Assembly: GCA_023228865.1 (NCBI GenBank)
Contig: JALOAH010000061.1
Location: 1 to 25,149, forward strand
Length of the DNA: 25,149 nucleotides
Source of the DNA: Porticoccaceae bacterium
GTDB lineage: Bacteria; Pseudomonadota; Gammaproteobacteria; Pseudomonadales; Porticoccaceae
Direction of reading: 5' to 3'
Shown: positions 1-8,093 of the stretch, piece by piece
How the letters are laid out: every line of letters starts with the position of its first letter
How positions within the stretch are numbered: the stretch's first letter is position 1
Made by a program: the position numbers and the translations under genes
Notes under the pieces: model-generated
The model's database searches: none
What the model was told of the DNA's origin: nothing
The model's input: only the letters and a program-made list of their open reading frames with translations

Positions 1-53
1 TCACCAATGGGTGTCCGCACACCGCTGACAATAACAACTTCTCTTTGCGCCAT
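1..53 (-). CDS. Thiolase / acetyl-CoA acetyltransferase, N-terminus only
   Basis: Only the first 17 codons lie in the window; the gene continues beyond base 1. They read MAQREVVIVSGVRTPIG, the characteristic start of type II thiolases (acetyl-CoA acetyltransferases), which condense or cleave acetoacetyl-CoA. The ATG at 53-51 is supported by a strong GGAGG ribosome-binding site at 61-65 on the minus strand. The catalytic Cys and His are outside the window, so biosynthetic and degradative thiolases cannot be told apart. It lies downstream of the AAA ATPase gene on the same strand with a gap of about 120 bases, so it may have its own promoter. Confidence 0.8.
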   Translation of the reverse strand, partial: MAQREVVIVSGVRTPIG

Positions 54-171
54 TCTGTTTCCTCCGGGAATGTTTATTGCTCACGGGGAAGATCCCGCGA
101 TAAATTTCAATGGTTTTCGAATCGGCAATTATGCCACAAGCGCGGCTAAACCGACATTTTAATGGCCGCCC

Positions 172-1683
172 TCAGACAGTGCGAACATTGCGCTCCGCCG
201 CCCAGTTGCGCAGACCGTGGAGTTTTTCCGCCATCACCGCCGACAGGGGCGCTGTCGCCATCACCTCGGCAACAATGGACTCCGTCGTCAGGGGCATATT
301 CTTGGCGTCAGGGGCACCGGCGGATGTCGCCAAGCCGCTATAGAGCGCCGCCACTACAGCCTGTTCTATTTCCGCGCCGCTGAACCCCTCACTGGCGGCG
401 GCCAGCGCATCAAGATCGAAATGGGAGGTGTCGCAATCACGTTTGCCGAGATGGATTGCGAATATCTCTCTGCGCACCTCCGCACTCGGCAGATCGACAA
501 AAAAGATTTCATCAAAGCGGCCTTTTCTTAACAGCTCCGCCGGAAGGCGGGAGATATCATTGGCGGTGGCAACCATAAATACCGAGGTTTTGCGCTCCTG
601 CATCCAGGTGAGCAGGGTTCCCAGCACCCGCTGCGACACCCCGGCGTCATTGTCGCCGCTGCTGATGGCCTTTTCGATCTCATCGAGCCAGAGCACGCAG
701 GGCGACATCTGATCCGCCAACTGCAGGGCTTCGCGAAGATTGCGCTCCGTTTCACCATAGAATTTGTTGTATAGGGCGCCCACATCGAGACGCAGCATCG
801 GCAAGCCCCACAGTCCCGCCACCGCCTTGGCGGCAAGGCTTTTGCCACCCCCCTGAACGCCCAAAAGGAGCACGCCCTTGGGGGTATCCATTTTTATTTT
901 GGTGCCGACATTGAAAAACGCGTCCTTGCGCAAGCTCAGCCAGTTTTTTAAATTTTCCATGCCGCCGATATGGTTGAAATCTTCAACCTCATAACTGTAT
1001 GTGAGCACAGCCTCCATATCCATAAGGCGAAACTTGGCCGTATTGATTTCGGGAATATCACTGTCGGTGATGGCGCCATCGTCATAGATTGCGGTTTTCA
1101 CCAGGCGCCGCACTTCGCCATGGCTCAAGCCACGCAGGGCTCTAGCAAGGCGATTGATGGTGGCGCCATCAGCACGAACCTTATTGCCCTGGTTCTTCAC
1201 CGCCCACTTTCTCGCCTCATCTTTTACCATGGCGAGAATTTCCCCCTCCGAGGCCAGGGACAAGCTGAATTTTGCCGCGAGCCGGACAAGCTCCGGCGGC
1301 AAATTCAGCTGATGACTGACCAACACCAGGGTCACGGCACCCTGATCATGCTTGAGGGCAATGTCCTTAAGGAGGCGCACATTTTTGGGCTGATCCTCGA
1401 TCCAGGGATGGAAATCGCAGAGCATATAGATACCCGGATGGGCGCGGTCTCTGATGTGCCGCAGCACCTGTTCCGGCTCGGTGAGCTCGCCGTCCTGCTC
1501 CAGTTGCAAGCCAAAATGGGAGGCTCTGAGACCGTCGGTGACCGTCCAGCGCAGCAGGGGTTTTTGCTGGTCGCAGGCGACCCGCTGCAATAACTCCAGG
1601 GCGGCTTTTTCATCGTGGGTTTCAACAACAATTAAAGAAGCCTGGGCAGAGATAATGACTCCGAGGTCGCGAGCATCCTGCAT
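172..1683 (-). CDS. AAA family ATPase, Ycf46-like
   Basis: This 503-residue protein has the layout of the Ycf46 family. Residues about 1-230 form a family-specific N-terminal region without an obvious motif. A single AAA+ module follows, with Walker A GVQGGGKS (275-282), Walker [10 protein letters not shown] (329-337), sensor-1 ATAND around N375, candidate arginine fingers in RKGRFDE (386-392) and a sensor-2 helix GFSGAEIE (433-440). Ycf46 is best known from cyanobacteria and algal plastids, where it has been linked to photosynthesis and inorganic-carbon use; its job in heterotrophs is unknown. No membrane segment is seen, so it is probably cytosolic. The start is supported by GAGGA seven bases upstream of the ATG. 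It is divergent from coq7. Confidence 0.85.
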   Translation of the reverse strand: MQDARDLGVIISAQASLIVVETHDEKAALELLQRVACDQQKPLLRWTVTDGLRASHFGLQLEQDGELTEPEQVLRHIRDRAHPGIYMLCDFHPWIEDQPKNVRLLKDIALKHDQGAVTLVLVSHQLNLPPELVRLAAKFSLSLASEGEILAMVKDEARKWAVKNQGNKVRADGATINRLARALRGLSHGEVRRLVKTAIYDDGAITDSDIPEINTAKFRLMDMEAVLTYSYEVEDFNHIGGMENLKNWLSLRKDAFFNVGTKIKMDTPKGVLLLGVQGGGKSLAAKAVAGLWGLPMLRLDVGALYNKFYGETERNLREALQLADQMSPCVLWLDEIEKAISSGDNDAGVSQRVLGTLLTWMQERKTSVFMVATANDISRLPAELLRKGRFDEIFFVDLPSAEVRREIFAIHLGKRDCDTSHFDLDALAAASEGFSGAEIEQAVVAALYSGLATSAGAPDAKNMPLTTESIVAEVMATAPLSAVMAEKLHGLRNWAAERNVRTV

Positions 1684-1817
1684 GGTTTTATCCTCTCAAA
1701 ATTGATTGTTTAGTGGCCGCGGGACAGGCCGGGAGAATGGCCATCACCACTGATCCTTTGATCGGCAGCCAAGTTTAGCTACAATCTTCACTCCAAAACA
1801 CTCTTTCATAGACCAAA

Positions 1818-2462
1818 ATGGCAACCCGGAATTTTTCACCCCTCGACAGGCTTATCAACGGCGCAGACCGCGCCCTGCGCACTCTGACAAACAATGCCAG
1901 CAGCGCCCAGCGCCATATACCGATGGCGCCGGGGGATGACTCCCTGCTCAGTGACAAAGAAAAAAGTCATGCCGCTGGCTTAATGCGCGTCAACCACAGC
2001 GGTGAAGTTTGCGCCCAGGCGCTCTACCAGGGTCAGGCTTTAACAGCAAAGCTGCCCTCGGTGCGCAAGGAGATGGAAAAAGCCGCCAATGAGGAAGTGG
2101 ATCATCTCGCCTGGTGTGAAACCCGCATCAAAGAGCTCGGCAGCCATACCAGTGTGCTCAACCCTTTGTGGTACAGCCTTTCTTTTGGCATAGGCGCGGG
2201 CGCCGGTCTTATCCACGACCGCCTCAGCCTGGGGTTTGTCGCCGCCACCGAGCAACTGGTGTGCAAACACCTGTCAAACCACCTGAGAGAACTTCCGGAC
2301 AAGGACAGCAAAAGCCGCGCTGTGGTGACCAAAATGCTTGAGGATGAAGCCCGGCATGCAGACACCGCCCTCGCCAATGGCGGCCTGCCTTTTCCCGCCC
2401 CGATTAAATGGTTGATGTCATTGGTCTCCACAGCCATGACCGCAACCAGTTATAAAATTTAG
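1818..2462 (+). CDS. coq7: 2-polyprenyl-3-methyl-6-methoxy-1,4-benzoquinone monooxygenase (ubiquinone hydroxylase)
   Basis: Coq7 performs the last hydroxylation of ubiquinone synthesis, using a di-iron centre at the inner face of the cytoplasmic membrane. The 214-residue protein has the usual family length and all expected iron ligands: E63 (in [16 protein letters not shown]), E93 and H96 (in NEEVDHLAW), E145, and E177/H180 (in EDEARH). It ends in the typical TATSYKI tail. A hydrophobic stretch around 118-132 probably anchors it to the membrane. The gene stands alone, divergent from the AAA ATPase and convergent with the LysR gene. No clear Shine-Dalgarno sequence precedes the ATG, so the start rests on homology. 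Many bacteria use UbiF instead of Coq7 for this step; Coq7 is common in pseudomonads and relatives. Confidence 0.95.
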   Translation: MATRNFSPLDRLINGADRALRTLTNNASSAQRHIPMAPGDDSLLSDKEKSHAAGLMRVNHSGEVCAQALYQGQALTAKLPSVRKEMEKAANEEVDHLAWCETRIKELGSHTSVLNPLWYSLSFGIGAGAGLIHDRLSLGFVAATEQLVCKHLSNHLRELPDKDSKSRAVVTKMLEDEARHADTALANGGLPFPAPIKWLMSLVSTAMTATSYKI

Positions 2463-2637
2463 CTCCGAGATCAACCCGAATATTGCCCCAGTACGCTCCC
2501 CGATCAAGGTTTTCAACCCATATATGTGCTCAGCAGCCTGGTTTACCTTGTGACAGGCTACCACCGACGCCGCTTCGCGATTTTTGGCCAGCGTGCCTAT
2601 TACTCGCGCAAAATTCCGGCAACTGGCGCGCCCAGGA

Positions 2638-3609
2638 CTAAAGACTAAAGTCGTCCCCCATGCGGGTGATCCGCACCTCATCCACTGCGGCCATCAGTCG
2701 CTCCCGCAACCAGCGATGCATGGACGACTGCAGGGTTCTCCTGTGCTGGAAAAGGGAGATGGGGATATAGCTGTCGTGGGCGATTTCTTCCGGGTAGGGC
2801 TTGCGCACGATTTCAAACATACTGGCTTCCAGCTTGAGATCGTGGGCGGTGCTCAACATCAGGCAATCACTATTCTGCAAAGCATAAAGCGCCGTCATCA
2901 ACTGGTCTGTGACGAGAATTTTTCGCCGTTTCAAACCTTGCTCTGCGATGGTTTTGTCAAACCGCGCCTCGGTTGTAGGCGCCAGACGATCCGCTGCCTG
3001 GAGGAGAAAATACTGAATAAAGGGGTAGGCGAGCATGGACTTCAGGGTCAGTTCCTCTGCCGCCAGCGGATGCCCCTTGCGCATCCACACCGCTGGCGCA
3101 AAGCCGCCTACAGGGGTAGCGACAAATTCATCGGGAAGCTTTGTGTCCACCGCCAGAACAAAATCCAGGTCGCCCTCCCTCAGGCTCTGCTGGTAGCCTT
3201 CCAGCTTGTTTGAAATGGCGAGGGTGAAATTAGGCGCATCCACCGCCATCTCCCAGGTCAGGATCGGAGCCAGTTGTACCGCGACAAATTCCGGCGTCGC
3301 CAGATGGGCTGCACCCTCATCCTCCGAGGGATCAAACGTTTTGCCGCCAATCACGTCTTCAATATTCACCAGCAACTGCGGCAGCCTTGCCTGTAGCTCC
3401 AGGGCGCGCGCCGTCGGCACCAGCGCCCGGCCACTGCGAATAAACAGCTCGTCGTCGAAAAGCATTCGCAACCGCTGCAAGGTCTTGCTCATGGCGGGCT
3501 GAGTGATAAACAGCCGTTCCGATGCTCGCGTCACATTGCGCTCTTCCAGCAAAACCTCAAGGGCGACGAGCAGGTTTAAATCTATCTTGGCAAGTGTATT
3601 GACCGCCAT
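2638..3609 (-). CDS. LysR-type transcriptional regulator
   Basis: This 323-residue LysR-type regulator begins with a winged HTH (residues 8-66): KIDLNLLVALEVLLEERNVT, then the recognition-helix region ITQPAMSKTLQRLR and the wing LFIRSGRALVPTARA. That wording is typical of the NodD/LeuO-like branch. Residues about 95-305 form the periplasmic-binding-protein-like effector domain. The effector cannot be named from sequence. The gene is convergent with coq7. To its right is the promoter/terminator array at 3635-4180, so it is divergent from the first small transcript there. An imperfect dyad (3623-3639) just upstream of the start fits the T-N11-A pattern of LysR autoregulatory sites. Confidence 0.9.
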   Translation of the reverse strand: MAVNTLAKIDLNLLVALEVLLEERNVTRASERLFITQPAMSKTLQRLRMLFDDELFIRSGRALVPTARALELQARLPQLLVNIEDVIGGKTFDPSEDEGAAHLATPEFVAVQLAPILTWEMAVDAPNFTLAISNKLEGYQQSLREGDLDFVLAVDTKLPDEFVATPVGGFAPAVWMRKGHPLAAEELTLKSMLAYPFIQYFLLQAADRLAPTTEARFDKTIAEQGLKRRKILVTDQLMTALYALQNSDCLMLSTAHDLKLEASMFEIVRKPYPEEIAHDSYIPISLFQHRRTLQSSMHRWLRERLMAAVDEVRITRMGDDFSL

Positions 3610-3622
3610 ATCATAACCTCAA

Positions 3623-3639
3623 ATCATATCAGGCATGAT
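3623..3639. promoter_or_regulatory. Putative LysR operator (ATCAT-N7-ATGAT)
   Basis: The 5-base arms ATCAT (3623-3627) and ATGAT (3635-3639) are exact inverted repeats separated by seven bases. The site is 14 bases upstream of the LysR start and beside the first copy of the duplicated promoter block. LysR regulators typically bind T-N11-A dyads and repress their own divergent promoter. Assignment to this regulator is inference. The same arms with the same spacing occur again at 18259-18275. Confidence 0.35.
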
Positions 3640-3677
3640 AATAATACATTTTTGTTATTTTTTGGTGGCGCTATGAT
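3635..3677 (+). promoter_or_regulatory. Duplicated promoter block, copy 1
   Basis: This 43-base block aligns without gaps to 4137-4179. The last 24 bases (3654-3677) differ at one position only. The shared core reads GTTATTTTTTGGYGGCGC and is followed by TATGAT (3672-3677), a good sigma-70 -10 hexamer. No convincing -35 hexamer is present in this copy (TTTTTG at the 17-base spacing), so an activator or a UP-like A/T tract may help. It would start a transcript near 3684 that runs to the terminator at 3756-3780. A shorter related stretch (ATAATACATTT) recurs at about 3848-3858. Confidence 0.5.
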
Positions 3678-3683
3678 GGACTC

Positions 3684-3780
3684 AAGTTTAGAGCGGTTGC
3701 CAACTGCACCATCGGCAGCCTCTCAAAGGTTTTAACCCTCCTGTAATAAATTTTTGGAGCCCTCGTGGCTCCTTTTTTTT
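3684..3780 (+). ncRNA. Candidate small RNA of about 97 nt
   Basis: The interval lies between the -10 hexamer of promoter copy 1 and a strong intrinsic terminator. It contains no convincing reading frame: the only ATG-initiated frame starts inside the -10 box at 3673, encodes 20 residues and has no ribosome-binding site. The RNA would carry a C-rich unpaired stretch, ACCCTCCTG (about 3734-3742), complementary to Shine-Dalgarno sequences, and a U-rich tail. Both are common in trans-acting, Hfq-dependent regulators. The ends are predicted only from promoter and terminator positions. A decayed leader or a short peptide gene remain possible. Confidence 0.4.
3756..3780 (+). terminator. Intrinsic terminator 1
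   Basis: Perfect stem GGAGCC (3756-3761) / GGCTCC (3767-3772), loop CTCGT, then eight T (3773-3780). The stem sequence, loop length, T8 tail and preceding AAATTTTT are repeated in the terminator at 4045-4069. Confidence 0.85.
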
Positions 3781-3914
3781 GCCCGTTATTTATGGGCACC
3801 GCCAAATAAGCGCAAACTCATTATTCCCGGTTATGCTTTTGATGAAAATAATACATTTAACTTGGCTGCGCGCGCAGATTAATCTGGCGGCAATTCTCGT
3901 TTCAGGCAACAGAC

Positions 3915-4016
3915 ATGATTATTACTGTTCTCGTTGATATGGCGCTGGCCATCATGCTGCTGACCGCCCTCTACTTTCTGCAAGACCGGGCAAAATCTCG
4001 ACCCGGCGACCGCTAA
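3915..4016 (+). CDS. Very small single-pass membrane protein (33 residues)
   Basis: An ATG at 3915 opens a 33-codon frame ending at TAA 4014-4016. The product starts MIITVLVDMALAIMLLTALY, one hydrophobic helix of about 20 residues, and ends in a short charged tail with five basic residues (residues 24-33). The positive-inside rule predicts N-out/C-in. It lies 28 bases before an intrinsic terminator, as expected for a complete short transcript. The ribosome-binding site is weak (AGG about nine bases upstream). The next small protein (4214-4450) starts MIVTLITYAILAIT, so the two may be paralogues. No family is recognised. Small membrane proteins of this shape often modulate a larger membrane complex or act as toxins, but nothing here shows which. 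Confidence 0.5.
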   Translation: MIITVLVDMALAIMLLTALYFLQDRAKSRPGDR

Positions 4017-4044
4017 CCCGCGTCCTAACCCCCTGGAAATTTTT

Positions 4045-4069
4045 GGAGCCAATGCGGCTCCTTTTTTTT
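4045..4069 (+). terminator. Intrinsic terminator 2
   Basis: Perfect stem GGAGCC (4045-4050) / GGCTCC (4056-4061), loop AATGC, then eight T (4062-4069). It closes the transcript carrying the 33-residue protein gene and is nearly identical to terminator 1, 289 bases upstream. Confidence 0.85.
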
Positions 4070-4136
4070 GCTTGCTTTTTCTGCTTTCCTCGTCGCACCG
4101 CAAACACCACAAACATAATTTATAGTTATTATTTTT

Positions 4137-4179
4137 ATGAAAAAAATGAATTACAGTTATTTTTTGGCGGCGCTATGAT
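4137..4179 (+). promoter_or_regulatory. Duplicated promoter block, copy 2
   Basis: Second copy of the 43-base block at 3635-3677. It has TATGAT (4174-4179) as -10 and TTACAG (4151-4156) as a weak -35 at a 17-base spacing. Transcription would begin near 4186, giving a leader of about 28 bases before the ATG at 4214. The conservation of the whole block, not only of the hexamers, suggests either recent duplication or shared regulation of the two transcripts. Confidence 0.55.
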
Positions 4180-4213
4180 TCAATCTCAACGGTAGCTACA
4201 CGAGGAGATTCCC

Positions 4214-4450
4214 ATGATTGTCACCCTGATCACTTATGCAATCCTTGCCATCACAGGCCTGATTGGGTCTGGAATTGCCACGGACGAAATGCGCAAGGCC
4301 AATCACAATAGCCCGCGCAAACAGGCCGCGTCCAAAACCGAGTCTCTGCCAACAACAGCAAAGCAAAGCCGGCTCCACGGACTCACTGTTGCGGGGCGGC
4401 GACAATTTCATAGGAGTGGGTCATTTCCACACCGGCATTGCCCAGCATAA
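4214..4450 (+). CDS. Small membrane protein with basic tail (78 residues)
   Basis: The ATG at 4214 has a good ribosome-binding site (GAGGAG, about 4203-4208) and lies directly behind promoter copy 2, so translation here is credible. The product has one hydrophobic segment (residues 2-22, MIVTLITYAILAITGLIGSG) followed by a polar, basic tail. The last 22 or so codons overlap the 3' end of the convergent OsmC gene by 68 bases; that part reads like antisense of a conserved gene and probably has little selection of its own. No terminator is seen behind it. N-terminal resemblance to the 33-residue protein upstream suggests a related pair. No family was recognised and the function is unknown. Confidence 0.5.
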   Translation: MIVTLITYAILAITGLIGSGIATDEMRKANHNSPRKQAASKTESLPTTAKQSRLHGLTVAGRRQFHRSGSFPHRHCPA

Positions 4451-4811
4451 TGGAAGCGGAGCAGTATTTTTCCGCGGACATGGATACCGCCCGTTTAACG
4501 ATATTGTCCTTGAGACCCTGGCCACTGACCCTGAAATGGAGGTGGATTTTAGTAAAGACGGCGGGGACAGCATCCGCCCTCTCCGCTTCAAGGAGAGTTT
4601 CACAGGCTGTGACCGCCTGACGACTTTTTTTGAGAATATCCACCACATCGAAACTTGAACAACCACCGACACCGAGAAGCAGCATTTCCATGGGTCTCGG
4701 CCCCAGATTGCGACCCCCGTGATCGGGCGGACCATCCATGACCAGGGCGTGCCCACTGCCAGACTCAGCGATAAACATCGCACCATCAACCCACTTGACT
4801 GTTGCTTTCAT
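4383..4811 (-). CDS. OsmC/Ohr family protein, YhfA-like
   Basis: The protein is an OsmC-fold thiol protein close to E. coli YhfA. The family includes peroxiredoxin-like hydroperoxide reductases, but YhfA itself has no proven substrate. Both conserved cysteines are present: C51 in GVGGCSSFDVVDIL and C117 in SAEKYCSASIML. It ends THSYEIVAA as in YhfA. I chose the start at 4811 (MKATVKWVDG, 142 residues) because it matches the YhfA N-terminus and has GAAGGA just upstream, although the spacing to the ATG is short. The in-frame ATG at 4832 would add seven residues and lacks a ribosome-binding site. Its position divergent from crp is the same as in E. coli, which supports orthology. Confidence 0.88.
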   Translation of the reverse strand: MKATVKWVDGAMFIAESGSGHALVMDGPPDHGGRNLGPRPMEMLLLGVGGCSSFDVVDILKKSRQAVTACETLLEAERADAVPAVFTKIHLHFRVSGQGLKDNIVKRAVSMSAEKYCSASIMLGNAGVEMTHSYEIVAAPQQ

Positions 4812-4978
4812 AAATCCTTCACTTTCCGTCATTTGAATTTCGACCAGACTCTGACTAATCTGGGTTCTTTGCTTGATTTTTTTGATCCCGTGCGGCTAAC
4901 TTGGCCATCGACAGACCATTACAGAACGGAAGTCTATGATACAGGCTTCCTTGTTCGAGGTGAAACAGGAGACAACCC

Positions 4979-5611
4979 TTGGCACTGACACCATTAACAC
5001 CCCATATTCCCAACGTTGAGAACTTTCTCAGTCACTGCCACCGCCGCCGCTACCCGGCCAAAAGCACATTAATCTATGCCGGTGATACCGGCGATACCCT
5101 TTATTACATCATCAAGGGTTCGGTGACCGTATTGATCGAAGACGATGACGGCAGGGAAATGATCGTCGCCTATCTCAATCCTGGGGATTTCTTCGGCGAG
5201 ATGGGTCTCTTTGGTCACGAAGATCGCAGCGCCTGGATTCGCGCCAAAACCGAATGCGACGTTGGCGAAATCAGCTATGCGAAATTTCTCGAATTCACCG
5301 AAACCAATACGGATGTTCTTTTTGCCGTTGCCCGCCAGATGGCCAATCGCCTTCGCGATACCACCCGCAAAGTGGGCGATCTGGCATTTCTCGATGTCAC
5401 CGGTCGCGTGGCGCGCACACTGCTGGAGCTGTGCCACGAGCCAGACGCCATGACCCACCCGGACGGCATGCAGATCAAAGTCACCCGCCAGGAAATTGGC
5501 CGCATTGTCGGCTGCTCAAGGGAAATGGTGGGCAGGGTGCTTAAGACCCTCGAAGATCAAGGCCTGGTCAGTGTTCACGGCAAAACCATGGTGGTGTACG
5601 GCACTCGCTAA
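4979..5611 (+). CDS. crp: cAMP-activated global regulator (CRP/Vfr)
   Basis: This is a full-length (210 residues) CRP/Vfr. Residues 25-115 form the cyclic-nucleotide-binding domain with the phosphate-binding cassette GEMGLF (73-78) and RSAW (83-86), and T128/T129 at the adenine-contact position. The C-terminal HTH (about 168-190) reads [20 protein letters not shown], keeping the R/E/R residues that read TGTGA half sites. The tail [11 protein letters not shown] is as in E. coli CRP. The start codon is TTG (4979-4981), six bases after AGGAGA (4967-4972); no in-frame ATG fits. It is divergent from the OsmC gene. No clear TGTGA-N6-TCACA autoregulatory site was seen upstream. Either symbol, crp or vfr, would be reasonable. 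Confidence 0.95.
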   Translation: MALTPLTPHIPNVENFLSHCHRRRYPAKSTLIYAGDTGDTLYYIIKGSVTVLIEDDDGREMIVAYLNPGDFFGEMGLFGHEDRSAWIRAKTECDVGEISYAKFLEFTETNTDVLFAVARQMANRLRDTTRKVGDLAFLDVTGRVARTLLELCHEPDAMTHPDGMQIKVTRQEIGRIVGCSREMVGRVLKTLEDQGLVSVHGKTMVVYGTR

Positions 5612-5650
5612 GCGCCACAGAACCAACCGCGGCGCTGAACCAGGAAAACA

Positions 5651-6445
5651 CTAAAAGAACAGTTTTGCCAACTGCTCTCCCGGATCATCCGCACGCATAA
5701 AGGCTTCGCCAACCAGAAAACCCAACACCTGTTTCGCCAGCATGGCCTCGACATCTTCGCGGTTGTGAATGCCGCTTTCGGTAATCACCACGCGATCGCC
5801 GGGAATTTTATCCAGCAGTGAATAGGTGGTTTCGAGAGTGGTGCTGAAGGTATGGAGGTCGCGATTATTGATGCCCACCAAAGGTGTGGATAAGTGCAGC
5901 GCCCTTTGCAGCTCGCCACCATCGTGCACCTCCACCAGCACATCCATTCCCAACCCCAGGGCGAGGTCGTGGAGTTCAACCAGGGTCGGCTGGTCGAGAG
6001 CCGCGACAATCAGCAGAATACAGTCAGCGCCCAGTACTCGGGCTTCGTAAACCTGGTAGGGATCGACGGTAAAATCCTTGCGCAGCACCGGCAGGGAACA
6101 GGCGTTGCGCGCCTCCGCCAGATAAGGGTCGGCGCCCTGGAAAAAATCCACATCGGTGAGCACCGACAGGCAGGTGGCGCCACCTTTTTCATAACTGGCG
6201 GCGATCTCTGCGGGAACAAAGTGATCGCGAATCACGCCCTTGCTGGGAGACGCTTTTTTGACTTCGGCGATAACCGCAGGCTTGCCCGCGGCGACCGATG
6301 TCTTGATGGCATTGGCAAAACCGCGCACCGGGGGGGCGAAAGCGAGTTGCTCTTTCAAGCTGGCCACAGGCACAACTGCGGAGCGTTCCGCCACTTCTGC
6401 AAATTTTCTGGCAATAATTTTTTTCAGTATGGTGGGGGCGTTCAA
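5651..6445 (-). CDS. trpC: Indole-3-glycerol phosphate synthase
   Basis: TrpC closes the indole ring of tryptophan, converting CdRP to indole-3-glycerol phosphate. The 264-residue TIM barrel has [13 protein letters not shown] (58-70, E61 and K63/K64), the catalytic lysine region LRKDFTVD (K123), LVEVHD (E172), GINNRDL (191-197) and ITESGI (221-226). It is monofunctional, unlike the E. coli TrpC-TrpF fusion. The start is TTG at 6445-6443, overlapping the trpD stop (TTGA, 6442-6445), with GGGAG about seven bases upstream; homology begins at [10 protein letters not shown], so this non-ATG start is likely right. It is the last gene of the trpEGDC run and faces crp across a 39-base gap. Confidence 0.95.
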   Translation of the reverse strand: MNAPTILKKIIARKFAEVAERSAVVPVASLKEQLAFAPPVRGFANAIKTSVAAGKPAVIAEVKKASPSKGVIRDHFVPAEIAASYEKGGATCLSVLTDVDFFQGADPYLAEARNACSLPVLRKDFTVDPYQVYEARVLGADCILLIVAALDQPTLVELHDLALGLGMDVLVEVHDGGELQRALHLSTPLVGINNRDLHTFSTTLETTYSLLDKIPGDRVVITESGIHNREDVEAMLAKQVLGFLVGEAFMRADDPGEQLAKLFF

Positions 6446-7503
6446 CGCGGTTCTCCCTGATCATCGGTGACCATACATTCCGTAAAGGCGGCAAGTTCGC
6501 GAAGCTTTTCCCCGGCAAGACCGCTGGCAATCGCATCCTGAGCCATGGTTACACCTTGCGCCAGAGTGAGGGCAATGCCGGCGACATAAATCGCCGCTCC
6601 GGCATTGAGGGCAATCATATCCGCAGCCTTGTCGCCTGCCTCTGTGGTGCGCTTGCCGAGCGCGTCACGAATCAGCGCCAGCGATGCCGCAGGGCCATTC
6701 ACCGTCAGACCCACCAGACTCTGGCTCTTGAGCCCGACATCTTCCGGAAGCACTTCGTACTCCCGTATCTCGCCATGGCGCAACTCAGCCACCTGGGTTG
6801 CCGCTGCCAGACTGAACTCATCGAGGCCGTCGCGAGCATGAACCACCAATACGTGCTCACTGCCCAACCGGTGAAGCACCTCCGCCAGTGGCCGGCACAG
6901 GGCGCCGTTGAACACCCCCACCACCTGGCGTTTGACCCCGGCCGGGTTGGTCAGCGGACCGAGCATGTTGAAAAGTGTGCGCAAGCCAAGCTCCCGGCGC
7001 GGACCGGCGGCATGGCGCATGGCCTTGTGATGCACCTGGGCGAACATGAAGCCGACACCGACATCCTCGATACAGCGCACCACCTGAGCGGGGGAGAGAT
7101 CGAGGCTAATGCCGGCGGCCTCCAGGAGATCGGCACTGCCGCTGTTGCCGGATACGGCGCGGTTGCCGTGCTTGGCCACTCTGGCACCCGCAGCGGCGAT
7201 GACGAAGGCCGAGGCCGTCGACACGTTGAAGATATTGGCGCCATCGCCGCCGGTGCCGACGATATCCACCACCCGGTCGAGACTGTGCAGTTCGACCTTG
7301 TCGGCCAGCTCACGCATGATCGACACGGCACCGGTGATCTCGTCGATGGTTTCGCTTTTCATGCGCAACGCCACCAGAAAGGCACCGATCTGCGCGTCGC
7401 TGCACTGACCGGTCATGATCTCGCGCATCACGTCCTGCATTTCCGCCGTGGTCAGATCCAACTGGTTGACCACCCGGTCGAGTGCCTCTCGAATATTCAT
7501 CAT
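6442..7503 (-). CDS. trpD: Anthranilate phosphoribosyltransferase
   Basis: TrpD transfers the phosphoribosyl group of PRPP to anthranilate, the second step of tryptophan synthesis. The 353-residue protein has an N-terminal helical domain (1-70), the PRPP-binding GTGGDG loop (83-88), NVSTAS (93-98), KHGNRAVS (111-118) and the DDE-like [10 protein letters not shown] region. There is no fused glutamine amidotransferase. The first ATG (7503-7501) overlaps the trpG stop as ATGA, which suggests translational coupling. A second ATG follows directly. Confidence 0.96.
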   Translation of the reverse strand: MMNIREALDRVVNQLDLTTAEMQDVMREIMTGQCSDAQIGAFLVALRMKSETIDEITGAVSIMRELADKVELHSLDRVVDIVGTGGDGANIFNVSTASAFVIAAAGARVAKHGNRAVSGNSGSADLLEAAGISLDLSPAQVVRCIEDVGVGFMFAQVHHKAMRHAAGPRRELGLRTLFNMLGPLTNPAGVKRQVVGVFNGALCRPLAEVLHRLGSEHVLVVHARDGLDEFSLAAATQVAELRHGEIREYEVLPEDVGLKSQSLVGLTVNGPAASLALIRDALGKRTTEAGDKAADMIALNAGAAIYVAGIALTLAQGVTMAQDAIASGLAGEKLRELAAFTECMVTDDQGEPR

Positions 7504-8093
7504 TGCCCCCCTTTTGGCGCGCGAAGAAAATTGGCCAGCAGGTCGTGCCCCTGCTCGGTAAGAATGGATTCGGGGTGAAACTGCACCCCCTCGATATCAA
7601 ACTGGCGATGGCGCACGCCCATAATTTCATCCACAGAGCCATCGTCAAACTGGGTCCAGGCGGTGATCTCCAGACAATCCGGCAGAGAGTCTTTTTCAAT
7701 GATTAACGAGTGGTAGCGGGTGGCCTCAAAGGGGTTGGCCAGCCCTGAAAACACGCCCTTATTGGCGTGATAGATCGGCGAGGTTTTACCGTGCATCACC
7801 TCGCGGGCGCGAACGATGCGGCCACCAAAGGCCTGACCGATGCTCTGGTGCCCCAGACAGATACCGAGCAGGGGAATTTTACCGGCAAAGTGGCGAATCG
7901 CCGCCACCGAGATTCCGGCCTCGTTGGGGGTACAGGGGCCGGGAGAGATGACAATCTTTTCCGGTGCCATGGCGGCAATATCCTCAACGGTCAACTCATC
8001 GTTGCGAAACACCAGTACATCCGCACCCAGCTCCCCCAGATACTGCACCACGTTGTAGGTGAAGGAGTCGTAGTTATCGATCATCAGAATCAT
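7500..8093 (-). CDS. trpG: Anthranilate synthase glutamine amidotransferase subunit
   Basis: TrpG supplies ammonia from glutamine to TrpE. The class I amidotransferase has the oxyanion loop [11 protein letters not shown] (50-60), nucleophile C79 in GICLGHQ, and the H173/E175 pair in FHPES. I start at ATG 8093 ([14 protein letters not shown], 197 residues), which is the standard TrpG/PabA N-terminus and overlaps the trpE stop as ATGA. A longer frame to 8174 adds 27 residues that are only antisense-frame sequence of the trpE 3' end. The same subunit may also serve PabB for folate synthesis, as in many bacteria; that cannot be judged from this window. Confidence 0.95.
   Translation of the reverse strand: MILMIDNYDSFTYNVVQYLGELGADVLVFRNDELTVEDIAAMAPEKIVISPGPCTPNEAGISVAAIRHFAGKIPLLGICLGHQSIGQAFGGRIVRAREVMHGKTSPIYHANKGVFSGLANPFEATRYHSLIIEKDSLPDCLEITAWTQFDDGSVDEIMGVRHRQFDIEGVQFHPESILTEQGHDLLANFLRAPKGGQ

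Noticed and set aside
2463..2639. 58 sense codons continuing in frame after the coq7 TAG stop, ending in TAA just before the LysR 3' end
   Set aside because: Coq7 proteins normally end at the TATSYKI-like tail, so read-through is not expected. There is no ribosome-binding site for a separate gene, and an open stretch of this length can occur by chance.
3673..3735. 20-codon peptide frame inside the candidate sRNA
   Set aside because: Its ATG lies within the predicted -10 hexamer and has no ribosome-binding site, so it would not be on the transcript.
3879..4112. 77-codon minus-strand frame across the small-transcript array
   Set aside because: It runs through an intrinsic terminator and antisense to the 33-residue gene; no ribosome-binding site or family resemblance.
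4833..4978. CRP autoregulatory site in the crp/OsmC intergenic region
   Set aside because: No sequence close to TGTGA-N6-TCACA was found.
5612..5650. Possible terminator between crp and trpC (AGCGCC ... GGCGCT)
   Set aside because: The loop is long and there is no T-run on either strand.
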